NCBI RefSeq assembly: GCF_024809975.1
Contig: NZ_JANUDY010000009.1
Coordinates: 1 to 64,000 of the forward strand
DNA length: 64,000 nt
Source: Comamonas sp. BIGb0152
Lineage (GTDB): Bacteria; Pseudomonadota; Gammaproteobacteria; Burkholderiales; Burkholderiaceae_C
Direction of reading: 5' to 3'
The position numbers were made by a program, and so were the translations under genes. The notes beneath the pieces were generated by a model. That model saw only the letters and a list, made by a program, of their open reading frames with translations. It searched no databases and was not told the origin of the DNA. Numbering within the stretch: the first letter of the stretch is position 1; each line of letters begins with the position of its first letter. This document shows, piece after piece, positions 33,689 through 42,118 of the stretch.

Positions 33689-34036
33689 ATGGAAACCCAG
33701 GAAAAAGTCACAATTCATACCCCCTTCGCCATCTCGCCCCGCGGGGCGGAAGTGCTGGCCACCGGCTGGAGCGTCAAGAAAGAATTCATTGGCGAGCCGG
33801 TGCACGACACCAATGGCCAAGAGATCGGCACCGTCGATGACGTGATCGTGGGCAAAGAGGACAGCCTGATTTTTGCGATCGTCGGGATCGGTGGCTTCAT
33901 GGGCTTGGGCACCTATGACGTCGCCATTGAGTTCTCGCGCTTCAAGCTGGGTAAATATGGCTTGCTGCTGCCCGACGCGAGCAAGGAGACCTTGCAGGGT
34001 CTGCCGCAGTTTGTGTATCCCAAGGCAGCCGCTTAA
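33689..34036 (+). CDS. PRC-barrel domain protein
   Basis: 115 residues from the ATG at 33689 (METQEKVTIHTPF). The PRC-barrel motif is EFIGEPVHDTNGQEIGTVDDVIVGKEDSL, and the rest (AIVGIGGFMGLGTYDVAIEF) fits the same beta-barrel. PRC-barrel proteins occur in photosynthetic reaction centres, RimM and stress proteins. The protein has no signal peptide from this start. Upstream in-frame sequence to 33569 is less likely coding. A terminator follows. Confidence 0.85.
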   Translation: METQEKVTIHTPFAISPRGAEVLATGWSVKKEFIGEPVHDTNGQEIGTVDDVIVGKEDSLIFAIVGIGGFMGLGTYDVAIEFSRFKLGKYGLLLPDASKETLQGLPQFVYPKAAA

Positions 34037-34055
34037 GGCCTGCCGTCTTCCGCAG

Positions 34056-34092
34056 AGCGCCGGGTGCTGTGAAACGCAGCACCGGCGCTTTT
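34056..34092 (+). terminator. Terminator after the PRC-barrel gene
   Basis: AGCGCCGGGTGCTG pairs with CAGCACCGGCGCT (one bulged G), followed by TTTT. Confidence 0.7.
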
Positions 34093-34276
34093 GCCGTGCT
34101 GGTCTTTCTGTCGGGCTGCCCGCTTCCTGCCGGGAAATCCCAGCGAAGCAAACCTGCGGGCTGCCGCAGCCGCTGGCACATCCGCCAAGAATCTATTGAC
34201 GATAAAAAGCCAGCTTGCGGTCAATGCCAGCCAGGGCTTAACTGACTGGCATTGGCCCGAAGGCGGCTCCATGGCG

Positions 34277-35389
34277 TCAGGACCTGCGCTGACGCCGGAT
34301 CCCCAGCAAGGCGATCAGCGGTGTCAGGCTGACCAGTGCCCATGGTCCCAGGCCCGGCACGGGCGTTGGGGCTTGCTGCACCACGCGAGGGGTGACACGA
34401 CCCACCGGGCTTGTGCATACCTGAAGCCCGGGGCTAGCGCCGGTTTGTGCGGCGGGCGTGACGCAGAAAAACACGTACTGGTTCAGATCGGCAGGCTGCA
34501 AGGTGTAGCTGACGGTTTGGCCAGCACCCCCGGTCGTGCCGCTGGCTACGACCGTGCCTTCACTGGAGCTGCCAATGCTGGGGTTGGCGCTGGTAACAAA
34601 CTGGTAGCTGCTGCCCGTGCCGCTGGGGTCTTCCACATCGGCGTTGGTGTCGGCATAGGTATAGCTGCCCGTGACCGTCGAGCCGACCTGGGGTGTTCCT
34701 GAAATGGCTGGCTCGGCAGTCGGTACGATATTGGGTGGTGCGCGCTCGATCAGGGCCACCATGTGCTGGTACGCCGGATTCCGGTTGCGGAACAGGTCCA
34801 TCGTGTAGGTGTTGGAGCGGTAGGACGTGCGCAGCGTCGGCAGACTGGCCTTCATGGCGTCGTACAAGGTGTTGTAGGCGGTGACAAACGCGGCTTGGTC
34901 AGTACCGCCATAGTCAAGGACGTTCTCGGAGGCTGGGCGCGAGGCTCCTGCGCTGATGTTGATGCTGCCGGCACTTCCATCGTAGTCGTTGCCAATCTCC
35001 CACAGCGCGTATTGCAATGCGCGCCGCTGCTCCGTGGTGCCGGTCTTGTAGTAGCTGAGGTAGTACTGGTCGAGCAGCCAGTAGACCGCCGCCTCGCCTG
35101 CGGCACCGGAGGGGCCTTTGATGGCGCTGGCGCCTGCTTGCGTGTCGAATTGAGCAGGATTGACTTTGTAGTCAAAGGGGGGTTGTGTGCTGTGGTCGAT
35201 GCAAATCAAAAGCACCGGCAAGTCGCTGTACGGCGTGCCATCGGCGTCATAGGTCAAATCTTCTGATGTTCCAGAATAGATGTCGCTGTAGTTATAGAAA
35301 ACGGGGCCTGATACAAACGCGGCCGTAGACAAACTGGGCAAGGCCATCGCAAGCGCTGCGACAAGGGTCAGAATCTGTTTTTGCATCAT
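34277..35389 (-). CDS. IPTL-CTERM protein with a Cys-Gln (thioester-like) domain
   Basis: 370 residues; start chosen at 35389 because GGAAAG precedes it. Signal peptide ILTLVAALAMALPSLSTA. The first domain has LLICIDHS and, further on, RRALQYALWEIGNDYDG, a Cys/Gln pairing like that of thioester or related domains in PEP-CTERM proteins. Then comes the roughly 90-residue domain (SGTPQVGSTVTGSYTYADT through CVTPAAQTGASPGLQVC) shared with the protein at 29882, and finally PTPVPGLGPWALVSLTPLIA with RRQRRS. Predicted to be sorted to the surface; thioester chemistry is a guess. Confidence 0.75.
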   Translation of the reverse strand: MMQKQILTLVAALAMALPSLSTAAFVSGPVFYNYSDIYSGTSEDLTYDADGTPYSDLPVLLICIDHSTQPPFDYKVNPAQFDTQAGASAIKGPSGAAGEAAVYWLLDQYYLSYYKTGTTEQRRALQYALWEIGNDYDGSAGSINISAGASRPASENVLDYGGTDQAAFVTAYNTLYDAMKASLPTLRTSYRSNTYTMDLFRNRNPAYQHMVALIERAPPNIVPTAEPAISGTPQVGSTVTGSYTYADTNADVEDPSGTGSSYQFVTSANPSIGSSSEGTVVASGTTGGAGQTVSYTLQPADLNQYVFFCVTPAAQTGASPGLQVCTSPVGRVTPRVVQQAPTPVPGLGPWALVSLTPLIALLGIRRQRRS

Positions 35390-35895
35390 GCTTTCCATTC
35401 ACATTTTGAGCCGCTAGCGCCTTGGCTTGTTATCCATGGCGGTGTAGTTTCTGGTCACGCGTGGCAGTAACCCAGGGCATATTTAATTCCATCGTCTGAC
35501 TATTGAAATTCCCCATTGGATACTCGATAGACGGACTCTAAAAAGTAAGCAAAATATACAATGGTGGCCGGGGGCTTGGCCTTTGGTTTTTACGACAAGC
35601 GTTTGCTTTTATGGCGCTTAAAAGAGGTATTTAGCAAAATACCGATGAGATTTATATTGTTGACAATCCATTCAGTCGCCAAATAGTGATTTGAATAAAA
35701 TAAAGCGATTAATCATCTTGCGGCCATAAATGCCAGGCATGCCCTGCAGAGGGCCAGCCCCGCTGCAGAGCCCTGGCTCAATGGGATGGACGCGGACCAC
35801 CCGAGACCGCGTGCAGACCTCGGCAAGGATTTTTTTCAGAGGCTCCTTCAGATCGCTTGGCAAGTGATGCTTCTTCCACCGGATCAGGACAAGCC
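35390..35895. other. AT-rich intergenic region
   Basis: About 500 bases without a gene. The left part is AT-rich and should contain the promoter of the minus-strand IPTL-CTERM gene. TTGACA near 35660 with a loosely matching -10 is possible for the plus strand. The right part holds dispersed repeat copy C. Confidence 0.5.
35752..35845. repeat. Dispersed intergenic inverted repeat, copy C
   Basis: Contains GATGGACGCGGA and CCGCGTGCAGACC in the same order as the copy at 1207-1300, and is bounded by a GCTGCAGAGCC arm and a TTTCAGAGGCTCC arm. It is more diverged than copies A and B. Confidence 0.45.
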
Positions 35896-36249
35896 ATGGC
35901 CAAAAAAACCGCTGAGCAAAAAGCCGCTGAGGAGCGGCGCTATATCGCCGCTTCAGGCGCTGCGAACGCAGCGGAACTGGAGCCATTTTTGACGGACCCC
36001 AACCAGGCGATACGGGCTGCCGCAGCGATGAACCCGGATGCGGACGCCGACATCCTGGATCGCTTTGCGAGTGACCGGTGCTGGGGCGTACGCATGGAGG
36101 TCGTGCACCACGCCAATGTCAGCCAAGCTACGCTTGTGAGATTGTTGGAGGCGGATGTGCGCAAGCGCGGCGTTGTACACCATGCAGCGCGTGCCAAGTT
36201 GGAAGCGCGCGGTGTGGTATTTGCTGCCGATGGTTTGCCACAAGCGTGA
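35896..36249 (+). CDS. HEAT/LRV-like small repeat protein
   Basis: 117 residues (MAKKTAEQKAAEERRYIAAS). Two or three helical repeats with the pattern LEPFLTDPNQAIRAAAAMNPDAD and RFASDRCWGVRMEVVHHANVS resemble leucine-rich-variant or HEAT repeats that mediate protein binding. No signal peptide. Function unknown. The 288 bases after it hold no recognised gene, only a GAGCGCGAGAC-like hairpin near 36290-36310. Confidence 0.65.
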   Translation: MAKKTAEQKAAEERRYIAASGAANAAELEPFLTDPNQAIRAAAAMNPDADADILDRFASDRCWGVRMEVVHHANVSQATLVRLLEADVRKRGVVHHAARAKLEARGVVFAADGLPQA

Positions 36250-36537
36250 ACGCAGGCCAGCGAGTGGTGGCCGGGCGGCGTGACGGCGTTGCGCGCTGAG
36301 TCTCGCGCTCAGAAATACCGCTGGGCATCTCCCATCCGAGTGCACGGGTCCACCGGTCTCGAAACGGGTTTTGTGGAATGCTCAGCGTTTGCCGCTGCGT
36401 TGGCTGTGAGTGGCTTGTCCACCTGGTTGGAGATGCTGTGCCGGCGTTGGCCACAGATCCGGTTCAAAACGGCCGTCGAAGGGGCTGAGCCAGAAGGGTT
36501 CTGCGGGGCTTGTACCGGGCCTGTGCTGGGCTTTTGG

Positions 36538-36915
36538 CTATCGCCGCTTCGTAATCTCTGCCGCCATGTACTGGTTCAGGTCGCGCAAATCCTTCACCCG
36601 CCAAGCAAACGCCGGCAGTTTTACGCCGTTGGCTTGCAGCGTTTTCGGAATCAAATCGCCATTGGGGCGCAGCACCACCGACGAGACGATGACGCCTGGG
36701 TAATCGCTGAGGCGCTTTTTGAACGCGGCCGTGGTGAGGTCAGGCGTAGGCGGCAGGCTTTTGTTTGCCAATGGGCCCGTGCCTTTGAGGTCTGTGCCAT
36801 GGCACATGGCGCAGCGCTGAACAAAGATGCCTTTCCCATTGCTGTTTTCTGCCTGTGACCAGGTGGCATGGGCGCTGAGCATGAGTGCTAGCGAAATGAC
36901 GATGGATTTTTGCAT
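36538..36915 (-). CDS. Periplasmic monoheme cytochrome c
   Basis: 125 residues. Signal peptide (IVISLALMLSAHATWSQA), heme site CAMCHG at about residues 35-39, then GTDLKGTGPLANKSLPPTPDL. The C-terminus (AFAWRVKDLRDLNQYMAAEI) is a typical cytochrome c helix. Likely a small periplasmic electron carrier; partner unknown. It is isolated from other respiratory genes. Confidence 0.83.
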   Translation of the reverse strand: MQKSIVISLALMLSAHATWSQAENSNGKGIFVQRCAMCHGTDLKGTGPLANKSLPPTPDLTTAAFKKRLSDYPGVIVSSVVLRPNGDLIPKTLQANGVKLPAFAWRVKDLRDLNQYMAAEITKRR

Positions 36916-37011
36916 GGTGTGTGGAATTTTTTTTTGCCTCGGTATTTTGGAGCAGGCCAGAGGTATTCCACCGCATATTGGTCACGCCCCAGCCGTTTTT
37001 TCTGGGCGGGT

Positions 37012-37311
37012 TCAGGCCTCGGAGGCCTGCATGGGGTAGAAGTGCCGGCAGTCACGCCAGTCCTGTACAGGCTGGTCATCCACATAGGTGGTGGGCTTTG
37101 GGAGAAAACCTGAAAAGCAATCCGCTATTCCCAGCGCATCGGCGGTATTGCGGCAGTAGTCGGCGCCACCGGAGCTCCAGAGATACAAGACGGCCTCTTC
37201 TTGATGCAGGCGCCGTACCTGCGCAATCACCGATGGCATAGGAATTCTCTTGGACCCCACCGTGCGTACCAGGGTGTCGTCGACATCGATGAATATCACT
37301 TTCTTGTGCAT
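37012..37311 (-). CDS. Small HAD-like protein
   Basis: 99 residues from the ATG at 37311 (MHKKVIFIDVDDTLVRTVG). HAD motif I is DVDDTL and motif II is probably LYLWSSGG; motif IV would be YVDDQP. The protein lacks a full cap and is short for an active phosphatase. The frame is open upstream to 37413, but that stretch has no good start. The family resembles hydrolase-like proteins found in phage and mobile contexts. Function unknown. Confidence 0.65.
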   Translation of the reverse strand: MHKKVIFIDVDDTLVRTVGSKRIPMPSVIAQVRRLHQEEAVLYLWSSGGADYCRNTADALGIADCFSGFLPKPTTYVDDQPVQDWRDCRHFYPMQASEA

Positions 37312-37429
37312 ATGCTGGGCCCCCATAGGGTTGATGGAGCAGTCATCGTAGACGAAGGCATGCCGTTGCAAAAGCTTGCTTGCTCGCGCTCGCAAACGCA
37401 GGTCCCACGTCAATCGTCGCTGCTCTCAA

Positions 37430-38215
37430 TCATCTGTTGACGCCGGCTGATGCCGCCCGGCCGAACCCGCTGGGAACCCGCCCCAGCCGCTTGCGGAACA
37501 TGGTCGAGAAGGCGCTGGGGCTGTCGTAGCCCAGCTCCAGTGCGACCTGGGTGACGGATTGGCCAGCCGATAAACGCGGCAGCGCAGCGAGCAGGCAGGC
37601 CTGCTGGCGCCAGGCGCCAAAGCTCATGCCCGTTTGCTGCCGAAAAAGCCGGTTAAAGCTGCGCAAGCTCTTGTGCAACTGCAGCGCCCAATCGTCTGGT
37701 GCTGTCTGGATGTTCGGCGACTGCAAAAACGCCTTGCATTGTTGGGCAAGGCGCACATCCTGCGGAATGGGGGCGAACAAGGGCATGGTGGGTGCCAAGC
37801 GCACTTCATGCAGCAGCAATTGCGCCAAGGCGCCATCGCGCCCCTGTTCGTCATACAGCGCCGGAATGGCCATCGACGCCAATAGCAACTGGTGCAGCAG
37901 CGGACTGATCACCAGGGCTTCGCAGTGCGTGCCTTCTCGCGGAGCGGCAGCAGGCTCGATGTAAAGGCTGCGGGTGCTGACGCCCTGCATGCGCACCCGG
38001 TGGGGCTTGCCGGCTGGAATCCATACACCGCTGTAGGGCGGGATGACCCAGGCCCCATCATCCGTCTCCACCGCCATCAAGCCGCTCATTCCATACAGCA
38101 CCTGCGCGCGGCGATGGCTGTGGGTGTCCAGCAGGGTGCCGGGTTCGTAGTCGGTGCCGATGGCCAGCAGCGGCCGGGCCACGGTATCCACAGAAGCGAG
38201 AGGGACGTTGTGCAT
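37430..38215 (-). CDS. AraC family transcriptional regulator with cupin sensor
   Basis: 261 residues from the ATG at 38215. The N-terminal cupin carries THSHRRAQVLYGMSGLM and PPYSGVWIPAGKPHRV. The C-terminal pair of HTH motifs ends with VTQVALELGYDSPSAFSTMFRKRLG. Length and layout match small-ligand-sensing AraC proteins. It is divergent from the TauE/SafE exporter, with 105 bases between starts, so it probably controls that gene. Ligand unknown. Confidence 0.88.
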   Translation of the reverse strand: MHNVPLASVDTVARPLLAIGTDYEPGTLLDTHSHRRAQVLYGMSGLMAVETDDGAWVIPPYSGVWIPAGKPHRVRMQGVSTRSLYIEPAAAPREGTHCEALVISPLLHQLLLASMAIPALYDEQGRDGALAQLLLHEVRLAPTMPLFAPIPQDVRLAQQCKAFLQSPNIQTAPDDWALQLHKSLRSFNRLFRQQTGMSFGAWRQQACLLAALPRLSAGQSVTQVALELGYDSPSAFSTMFRKRLGRVPSGFGRAASAGVNR

Positions 38216-38320
38216 GGCTGGATTTTGGCCTAAACGCAAGGATGGTTGGCAATTTATCGAATGTCAGCCGCTGCGTATCTTTCTATCGTGGAGCTTTGCA
38301 ACCTCTGATGGTCCTGATCC

Positions 38321-39127
38321 ATGTATTTGCTGCTGTTGTGCTTTGGTGTTCTTGCCGGTGTGACCACCGTGCTGTTTGGTTTTGGCGGCGGCTTTGTCGT
38401 TGTGCCTGTGTTGTATTCGGTGCTGCTGGGCATGTATGGCGCCGACAGTGCGTTGGGGCGCGCCGCCATGCATATTGCAGTGGCCACCTCCACCTGCGTG
38501 ATGATCTTTGGGGCAGGGCTGGCGAGCCTGCGGCACCACAAGGCAGGCACGGTGCCGTGGGGCCAGGTCAGGCCGCTGCTGGGCTATGTCGCCATCGGGG
38601 CCATACCGGGTGCCATCGCGGCGATGGTCTTGAGCGGAAGCTGGATTCGCTGGGCATTCATTTTTTACCTGGGACTGACGATTCTGGACAGCCTGTTTCG
38701 GTCCGGTTTCACCTGGAAGAATGCCGCACAGATGCGCCCATTGGCCAAACCTGTGGCCGCTGTGGCGGGGCTGTCGATGGGTGCGATCGCCGCCTTTCTG
38801 GGGGTGGGTGGCAGTGTGATGACCGTGCCCCTGATGCGCCGACGCGGTGCCAGCATGGCGGCGGCAACGGCCGCTGCCAACCCGCTGTCGCTGCCCATGG
38901 CCATCGTGGGCACTGGCACCTACGCGCTGCTGGCCTGGAACGCAGCCCCCTTGGGTGACTGGTATATCGGCTTCATCGATCTGCGGGCCTGTCTGGTGCT
39001 TGTTGCGGGCTCTTGGCTGGGTATCCAGGTGGCATCACGCTGGATTGGCAAGATCCCTGACAGCATCCATGCCAAAGCCTATATCGCCTTGCTGTGTGCG
39101 GTGCTGCTGGCGATGGCCGTCGTCTAG
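38321..39127 (+). CDS. TauE/SafE (TSUP) family membrane exporter
   Basis: 268 residues with about eight transmembrane segments. Starts MYLLLLCFGVLAGVTTVLFGFGGGFVVVP, and the conserved repeat FLGVGGSVMTVPLMRRRG lies in the middle. The family moves sulfite, sulfoacetate or other small organosulfur anions. Divergent from an AraC regulator. Its substrate cannot be read from the sequence. Confidence 0.88.
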   Translation: MYLLLLCFGVLAGVTTVLFGFGGGFVVVPVLYSVLLGMYGADSALGRAAMHIAVATSTCVMIFGAGLASLRHHKAGTVPWGQVRPLLGYVAIGAIPGAIAAMVLSGSWIRWAFIFYLGLTILDSLFRSGFTWKNAAQMRPLAKPVAAVAGLSMGAIAAFLGVGGSVMTVPLMRRRGASMAAATAAANPLSLPMAIVGTGTYALLAWNAAPLGDWYIGFIDLRACLVLVAGSWLGIQVASRWIGKIPDSIHAKAYIALLCAVLLAMAVV

Positions 39128-39249
39128 CAAAACCTGTGGCGGTTTGAGCCAATGCCGCTACCATGTGAACGAAGCTGCACCAGGTCGGTGGCTCGAGGTG
39201 GTGCAGTGCTTTCCATCAGGTTGGTGTTCCCAGCTTCAGGAGATCGCAA

Positions 39250-39585
39250 GTGGTGAAAATTTCCTCAGTGTTATTGGTGGGTATGGTTGTCTTGGCCGGC
39301 TGCGGATCTGCACCGTCGCAAACCCAAGCGCAAGCCGACCACGGGCGTTGCGCAGGCTACGGTTACGAGCCCGGCAGCGACCAGTTTGCCCGTTGCATGA
39401 TGACCATCGATGTCGCGCGAGACAAGCGCGATGCCAAGGACCATCCCAGCGATGCCCGCATGAAAGCCTTGAGCATAGAGCGCAATGGCGATACGCGTTT
39501 TCCCATCTGCTCCGCAGGCGATATGGACAACAATTTGGACACCGCACATAACGCTTGGTATGGGCCGAACTGCCGGCAGCGATGA
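39250..39585 (+). CDS. Small lipoprotein
   Basis: 111 residues, GTG start. Lipobox LAGC at about residues 15-18 (VGMVVLAGCGSAPSQ). The mature part has three cysteines (GRCAGYGYEPGSDQFARCM and FPICSAGD), a pattern seen in small outer-membrane lipoproteins of betaproteobacteria. It is preceded by AGGAG. Function unknown. Confidence 0.78.
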   Translation: MVKISSVLLVGMVVLAGCGSAPSQTQAQADHGRCAGYGYEPGSDQFARCMMTIDVARDKRDAKDHPSDARMKALSIERNGDTRFPICSAGDMDNNLDTAHNAWYGPNCRQR

Positions 39586-39886
39586 GCCATGGTCTCTGGC
39601 CGCTGATGAGATGAGCCCCGGTGGGGAGCTGCGCTATCTCGTCCATTTGGCATGGATCGGGCCCGGGTTTTTTGTCCTTTATCGAGCCCCTCCTTGGTCC
39701 CAGATACAGCTGTCTCAAACTGAGAGAGTACAAATCAGGATGTAAGCGCCTGCATCTCCTACGTCTGCGCAGAGGGTGGCGGCGGACACTGTCCATCAGT
39801 GCAATGCAAAGGCAAAACACTGATTCAAGAGGCGCTCCCGCTAGCGACAGAAGCACCTTATCCCTCACTCGATTTAAGGAATCATC
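39586..39886. other. Intergenic, no gene seen
   Basis: Overlapping frames exist, but none has a ribosome-binding site or family resemblance. GAGAGTACAAATCAGG near 39720 may be part of a promoter for the following small gene. Confidence 0.4.
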
Positions 39887-40021
39887 ATGTCTCAGCAACA
39901 ACAGCAGAACACTGGTCAGCAGCAACCCGGACAAGACCAGAAAAAACCTGGCCAGCAGGACCAGCAAAGTCCTAATCAGAAGCAGCCAGACAGCAAGCAG
40001 CCAAACACGCAACCAAAGTGA
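39887..40021 (+). CDS. 44-residue glutamine-rich hydrophilic protein
   Basis: Starts MSQQQQQNTGQQQPGQDQ and continues with Gln/Pro/Lys/Asn only, ending in QPNTQPK. AAGGA lies 7 bases before the ATG and a strong terminator follows 45 bases after the stop, which together support a real gene. Low complexity suggests an intrinsically disordered or stress-related peptide. No family assigned. Confidence 0.6.
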   Translation: MSQQQQQNTGQQQPGQDQKKPGQQDQQSPNQKQPDSKQPNTQPK

Positions 40022-40065
40022 TGGTGCTTGCGTTGAATGAAACAACGGCCTAGGTCGTTTTCATG

Positions 40066-40086
40066 GCCCACCTTGGTGGGCTTTCT
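40066..40086 (+). terminator. Terminator after the glutamine-rich gene
   Basis: GCCCACC-tt-GGTGGGC stem followed by TTTCTC. Confidence 0.7.
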
Positions 40087-40781
40087 CATGCGTGGGATTG
40101 GCACCGATGCAAAAGCAAAGCGCCTCCCCGGCGCCACTATGGCACTGGGCAGGCAATCTTGTGGTTGGTGGTGCCCACATTCTGGGATGTGCCAGGCTTT
40201 CAATGCTGTTGGGTGGCACAGTAATTTGGAGTCTCGCAGTGCAGATAGCGCAGATCGCCATCGCCGTTCTTGGAGCTTCTACCGAGTATCACGTCGCCGG
40301 CAGGTGCTGAGCCCTTCCCGCGTTGGGCCTGCATCTTCGGCGTGCTCGCTCATCTTCTGGTTTTACGCCTCATGGAAGGCCAAGCGATGGGGGCGCTTTG
40401 CGGTCAGTGTGCTCTATGCGCCTGGCCAGGGTGACGGCGCGGTGGATTCCTGGGATTCGGCCCGCGTCCGGCAGCGCACAGGGCAAAAGCGGAACTTATG
40501 CGCTTGGCATCCAACCCCATCTCATTGATTTGCACAGAATCGCAAACCTGCACTGTCGAGTCCTACTCGACTCCCCCTAATGTTGATTCTCCCGGCCAAC
40601 AACCCAGGTCCGAAAAATCAACATTGGGCGGCGGCCATGAGGCAGCGCCAGACTAACTCGGCGGAGGGTGGGGGTTCCGCCATGGTCCGGCGGCAAATAC
40701 CTCGCTCTGGTGCCGCGCCGGAGCGGCGATAGCCTGGCGCTGGAGCCGGGGGAAGGCGGCGAAAAGAGCTCGTCAGAGCGC
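40087..40781. other. Decayed sequence before tRNA-Arg
   Basis: Roughly 700 bases with only broken frames. One fragment (WAGNLVVGGAHILGCARL, 40150 region) looks membrane-like but stops early. The right part (40618-40863, minus frame) reads RRLPPAPAPGYRRSGAAP, a conserved-looking sequence typical of mobile DNA rather than a real protein. It lies on the 3' side of the tRNA, where elements normally insert. Confidence 0.4.
40579..40625. repeat. 10-bp inverted repeat pair
   Basis: AATGTTGATT (40579-40588) and AATCAACATT (40616-40625), a perfect inverted repeat with a 27-base spacer. Possible terminal repeat or recombination core; no matching enzyme is present. Confidence 0.4.
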
Positions 40782-40803
40782 AAAAAAGGCTCCAAAAGGA
40801 GCC
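40782..40803 (-). terminator. Terminator downstream of tRNA-Arg
   Basis: On the minus strand GGCTCC-tttt-GGAGCC followed by six T residues, about 93 bases after the tRNA 3' end. Confidence 0.75.
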
Positions 40804-40896
40804 AGCAAAATTAGACAGAAATCGGTGGTTCATGTCCCCGCAATGTCCCCGGCGGGTTTTCAAAACAGTGAGCCACTTGATTTCATTGAGAAAAAA

Positions 40897-40971
40897 TGGT
40901 CCCCCCGACAGGAATCGAACCTGTATCTAGCGCTTAGGAGGCACTCGTTCTATCCATTGAACTACAGGGAG
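40897..40971 (-). tRNA. tRNA-Arg (CCU anticodon)
   Basis: 75 nucleotides including an encoded CCA. On the minus strand the acceptor CTCCCTG pairs with CGGGGGG, the anticodon arm is AGTGC-CTCCTAA-GCGCT (anticodon CCT), and the T-arm is ACAGG-TTCGATT-CCTGT. D-loop GTTCAATGGATAGAAC resembles E. coli tRNA-Arg(CCU). A classic integration site for phages and islands. Confidence 0.95.
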
Positions 40972-41050
40972 GGGAGGCAAGACTATACGACGTTTTTAGG
41001 CGTCTCCCTCTGTACGCATCATGATTGATCATTGCTTCTCACTAGCTCAG

Positions 41051-41074
41051 TGATACGGGATTGATACCGTATCA
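41051..41074. repeat. Inverted repeat at the integrase remnant start
   Basis: TGATACGG-gattgata-CCGTATCA, perfect 8-base arms, about 80 bases from the tRNA 5' end and overlapping the start of the integrase-like fragment. May be an attachment or operator site. Confidence 0.45.
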
Positions 41075-41385
41075 CTTGGAGGATCAAGGGCAATGGCAAG
41101 CGTCAGACAGTCAACGGGAAGTGGCGGGCACTCGTTCGTCGCAAGGGGTTCCCATCATATTGCAAAACCTTTACGGTGAAGGTGCAAGCCGTGACGTGGG
41201 CAACGCGCATCGAGGCGGATCTAGGCTCCGGGCGGGTGCCTGTGGGTGATGTCATACGAGGGGGATCGTTCACCGTCAACGCGCTGATACATGAGTACCG
41301 CAAGCTCATGGAGAAGACCCGACCCATCTCTGATAAATCCAACTCGCACTACATGCTCAAGACGCTTGACTTGCATCTTGGGTAA
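41065..41385 (+). pseudogene. Truncated phage-type tyrosine integrase (N-terminal part only)
   Basis: Open frame of 106 codons without a clear start. It reads NGKWRALVRRKGFPSYCKTF and then WATRIEADLGSGRVPVGDV, the pattern of the N-terminal DNA-binding and core-binding region of phage integrases, and stops after SHYMLKTLDLHLG. The catalytic domain is missing. It lies on the 5' side of the tRNA-Arg and marks an old insertion. Confidence 0.6.
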
Positions 41386-42118
41386 CTCGATGCGCAACGT
41401 CTGAGCGTTGACGACTTGGTATGTCTCCCTGGCCAGCGTCCCGGGGCTCGGCCGGGTCAGCGGCGGGGTTTTGCGACTCGGCAGCTTGCATAGCCTCAGA
41501 AATCGCGGCCTGCGCAGCGGCAGCGCTGAGCTTGGGCTTTTCGTCCACCTTGGATTTCCTCTTCCCCCACGCAACTTCTGCGCTTGCGCAGCCGGGGGGG
41601 CGGGGTAGAAGCGGTTTCCCGGGGCTTCAGTGGATCGGGAGATTGCGTACTTTGTGCCGCTTTTTGGGCTTCTGCCTGCTTTTTAGCGGCATCTACTGCG
41701 CGCTGATAGCTTTAGTCTTCGCTTTTACCGCCTTGGCATCAACACCAAAGTCTTGCGCAATCATCAACAGACCTTCGTTTGCCTTGTCCTCTTCCATGCG
41801 CAGTACCGATGGCGCAATGCGCTTCATCAACATCGCATTCAGTGACGGCCGGGCCAGCTTCACTGCGGAGACGAAGGATAGCAAACGCTGGGAGGTGGCC
41901 CGTGAGCTAATCAACAGCGGCCTGCCGCCCGAGGCTCACATGGATTTCGCTGGCATCGTTATCACGGCAGTTGAGTGACCCAGTCGGCAACTCGCATCCC
42001 TTATCGATGGGTTGTGAGTACGTGGTAACCCTATCACTTGTTTCAGGGATTGACCATGCTTACAAAAAACTGCATATTTCCTTATTGACAAATTGTTAGC
42101 TTTGCTTTGGAGTTTGGA
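41386..42118. other. Degenerate DNA, probable mobile-element remains
   Basis: Overlapping short frames on both strands. A minus-strand series (DEKPKLSAAAAQAAISEAMQ, then after frameshifts QAEAQKAA and GLLMIAQDFGVDAKAVKAK) looks like a decayed gene. A plus-strand segment (41825-41978, ending HMDFAGIVITAVE) could be a small phage-type protein. Neither is secure. Confidence 0.4.

Noticed and set aside
36250..36537. Plus-strand frame between the HEAT-like gene and the cytochrome
   Set aside because: No ribosome-binding site and overlaps the cytochrome gene on the other strand.
40037..40528. Plus-strand 163-codon frame
   Set aside because: Runs through the terminator and lacks a credible start; composition is noncoding.
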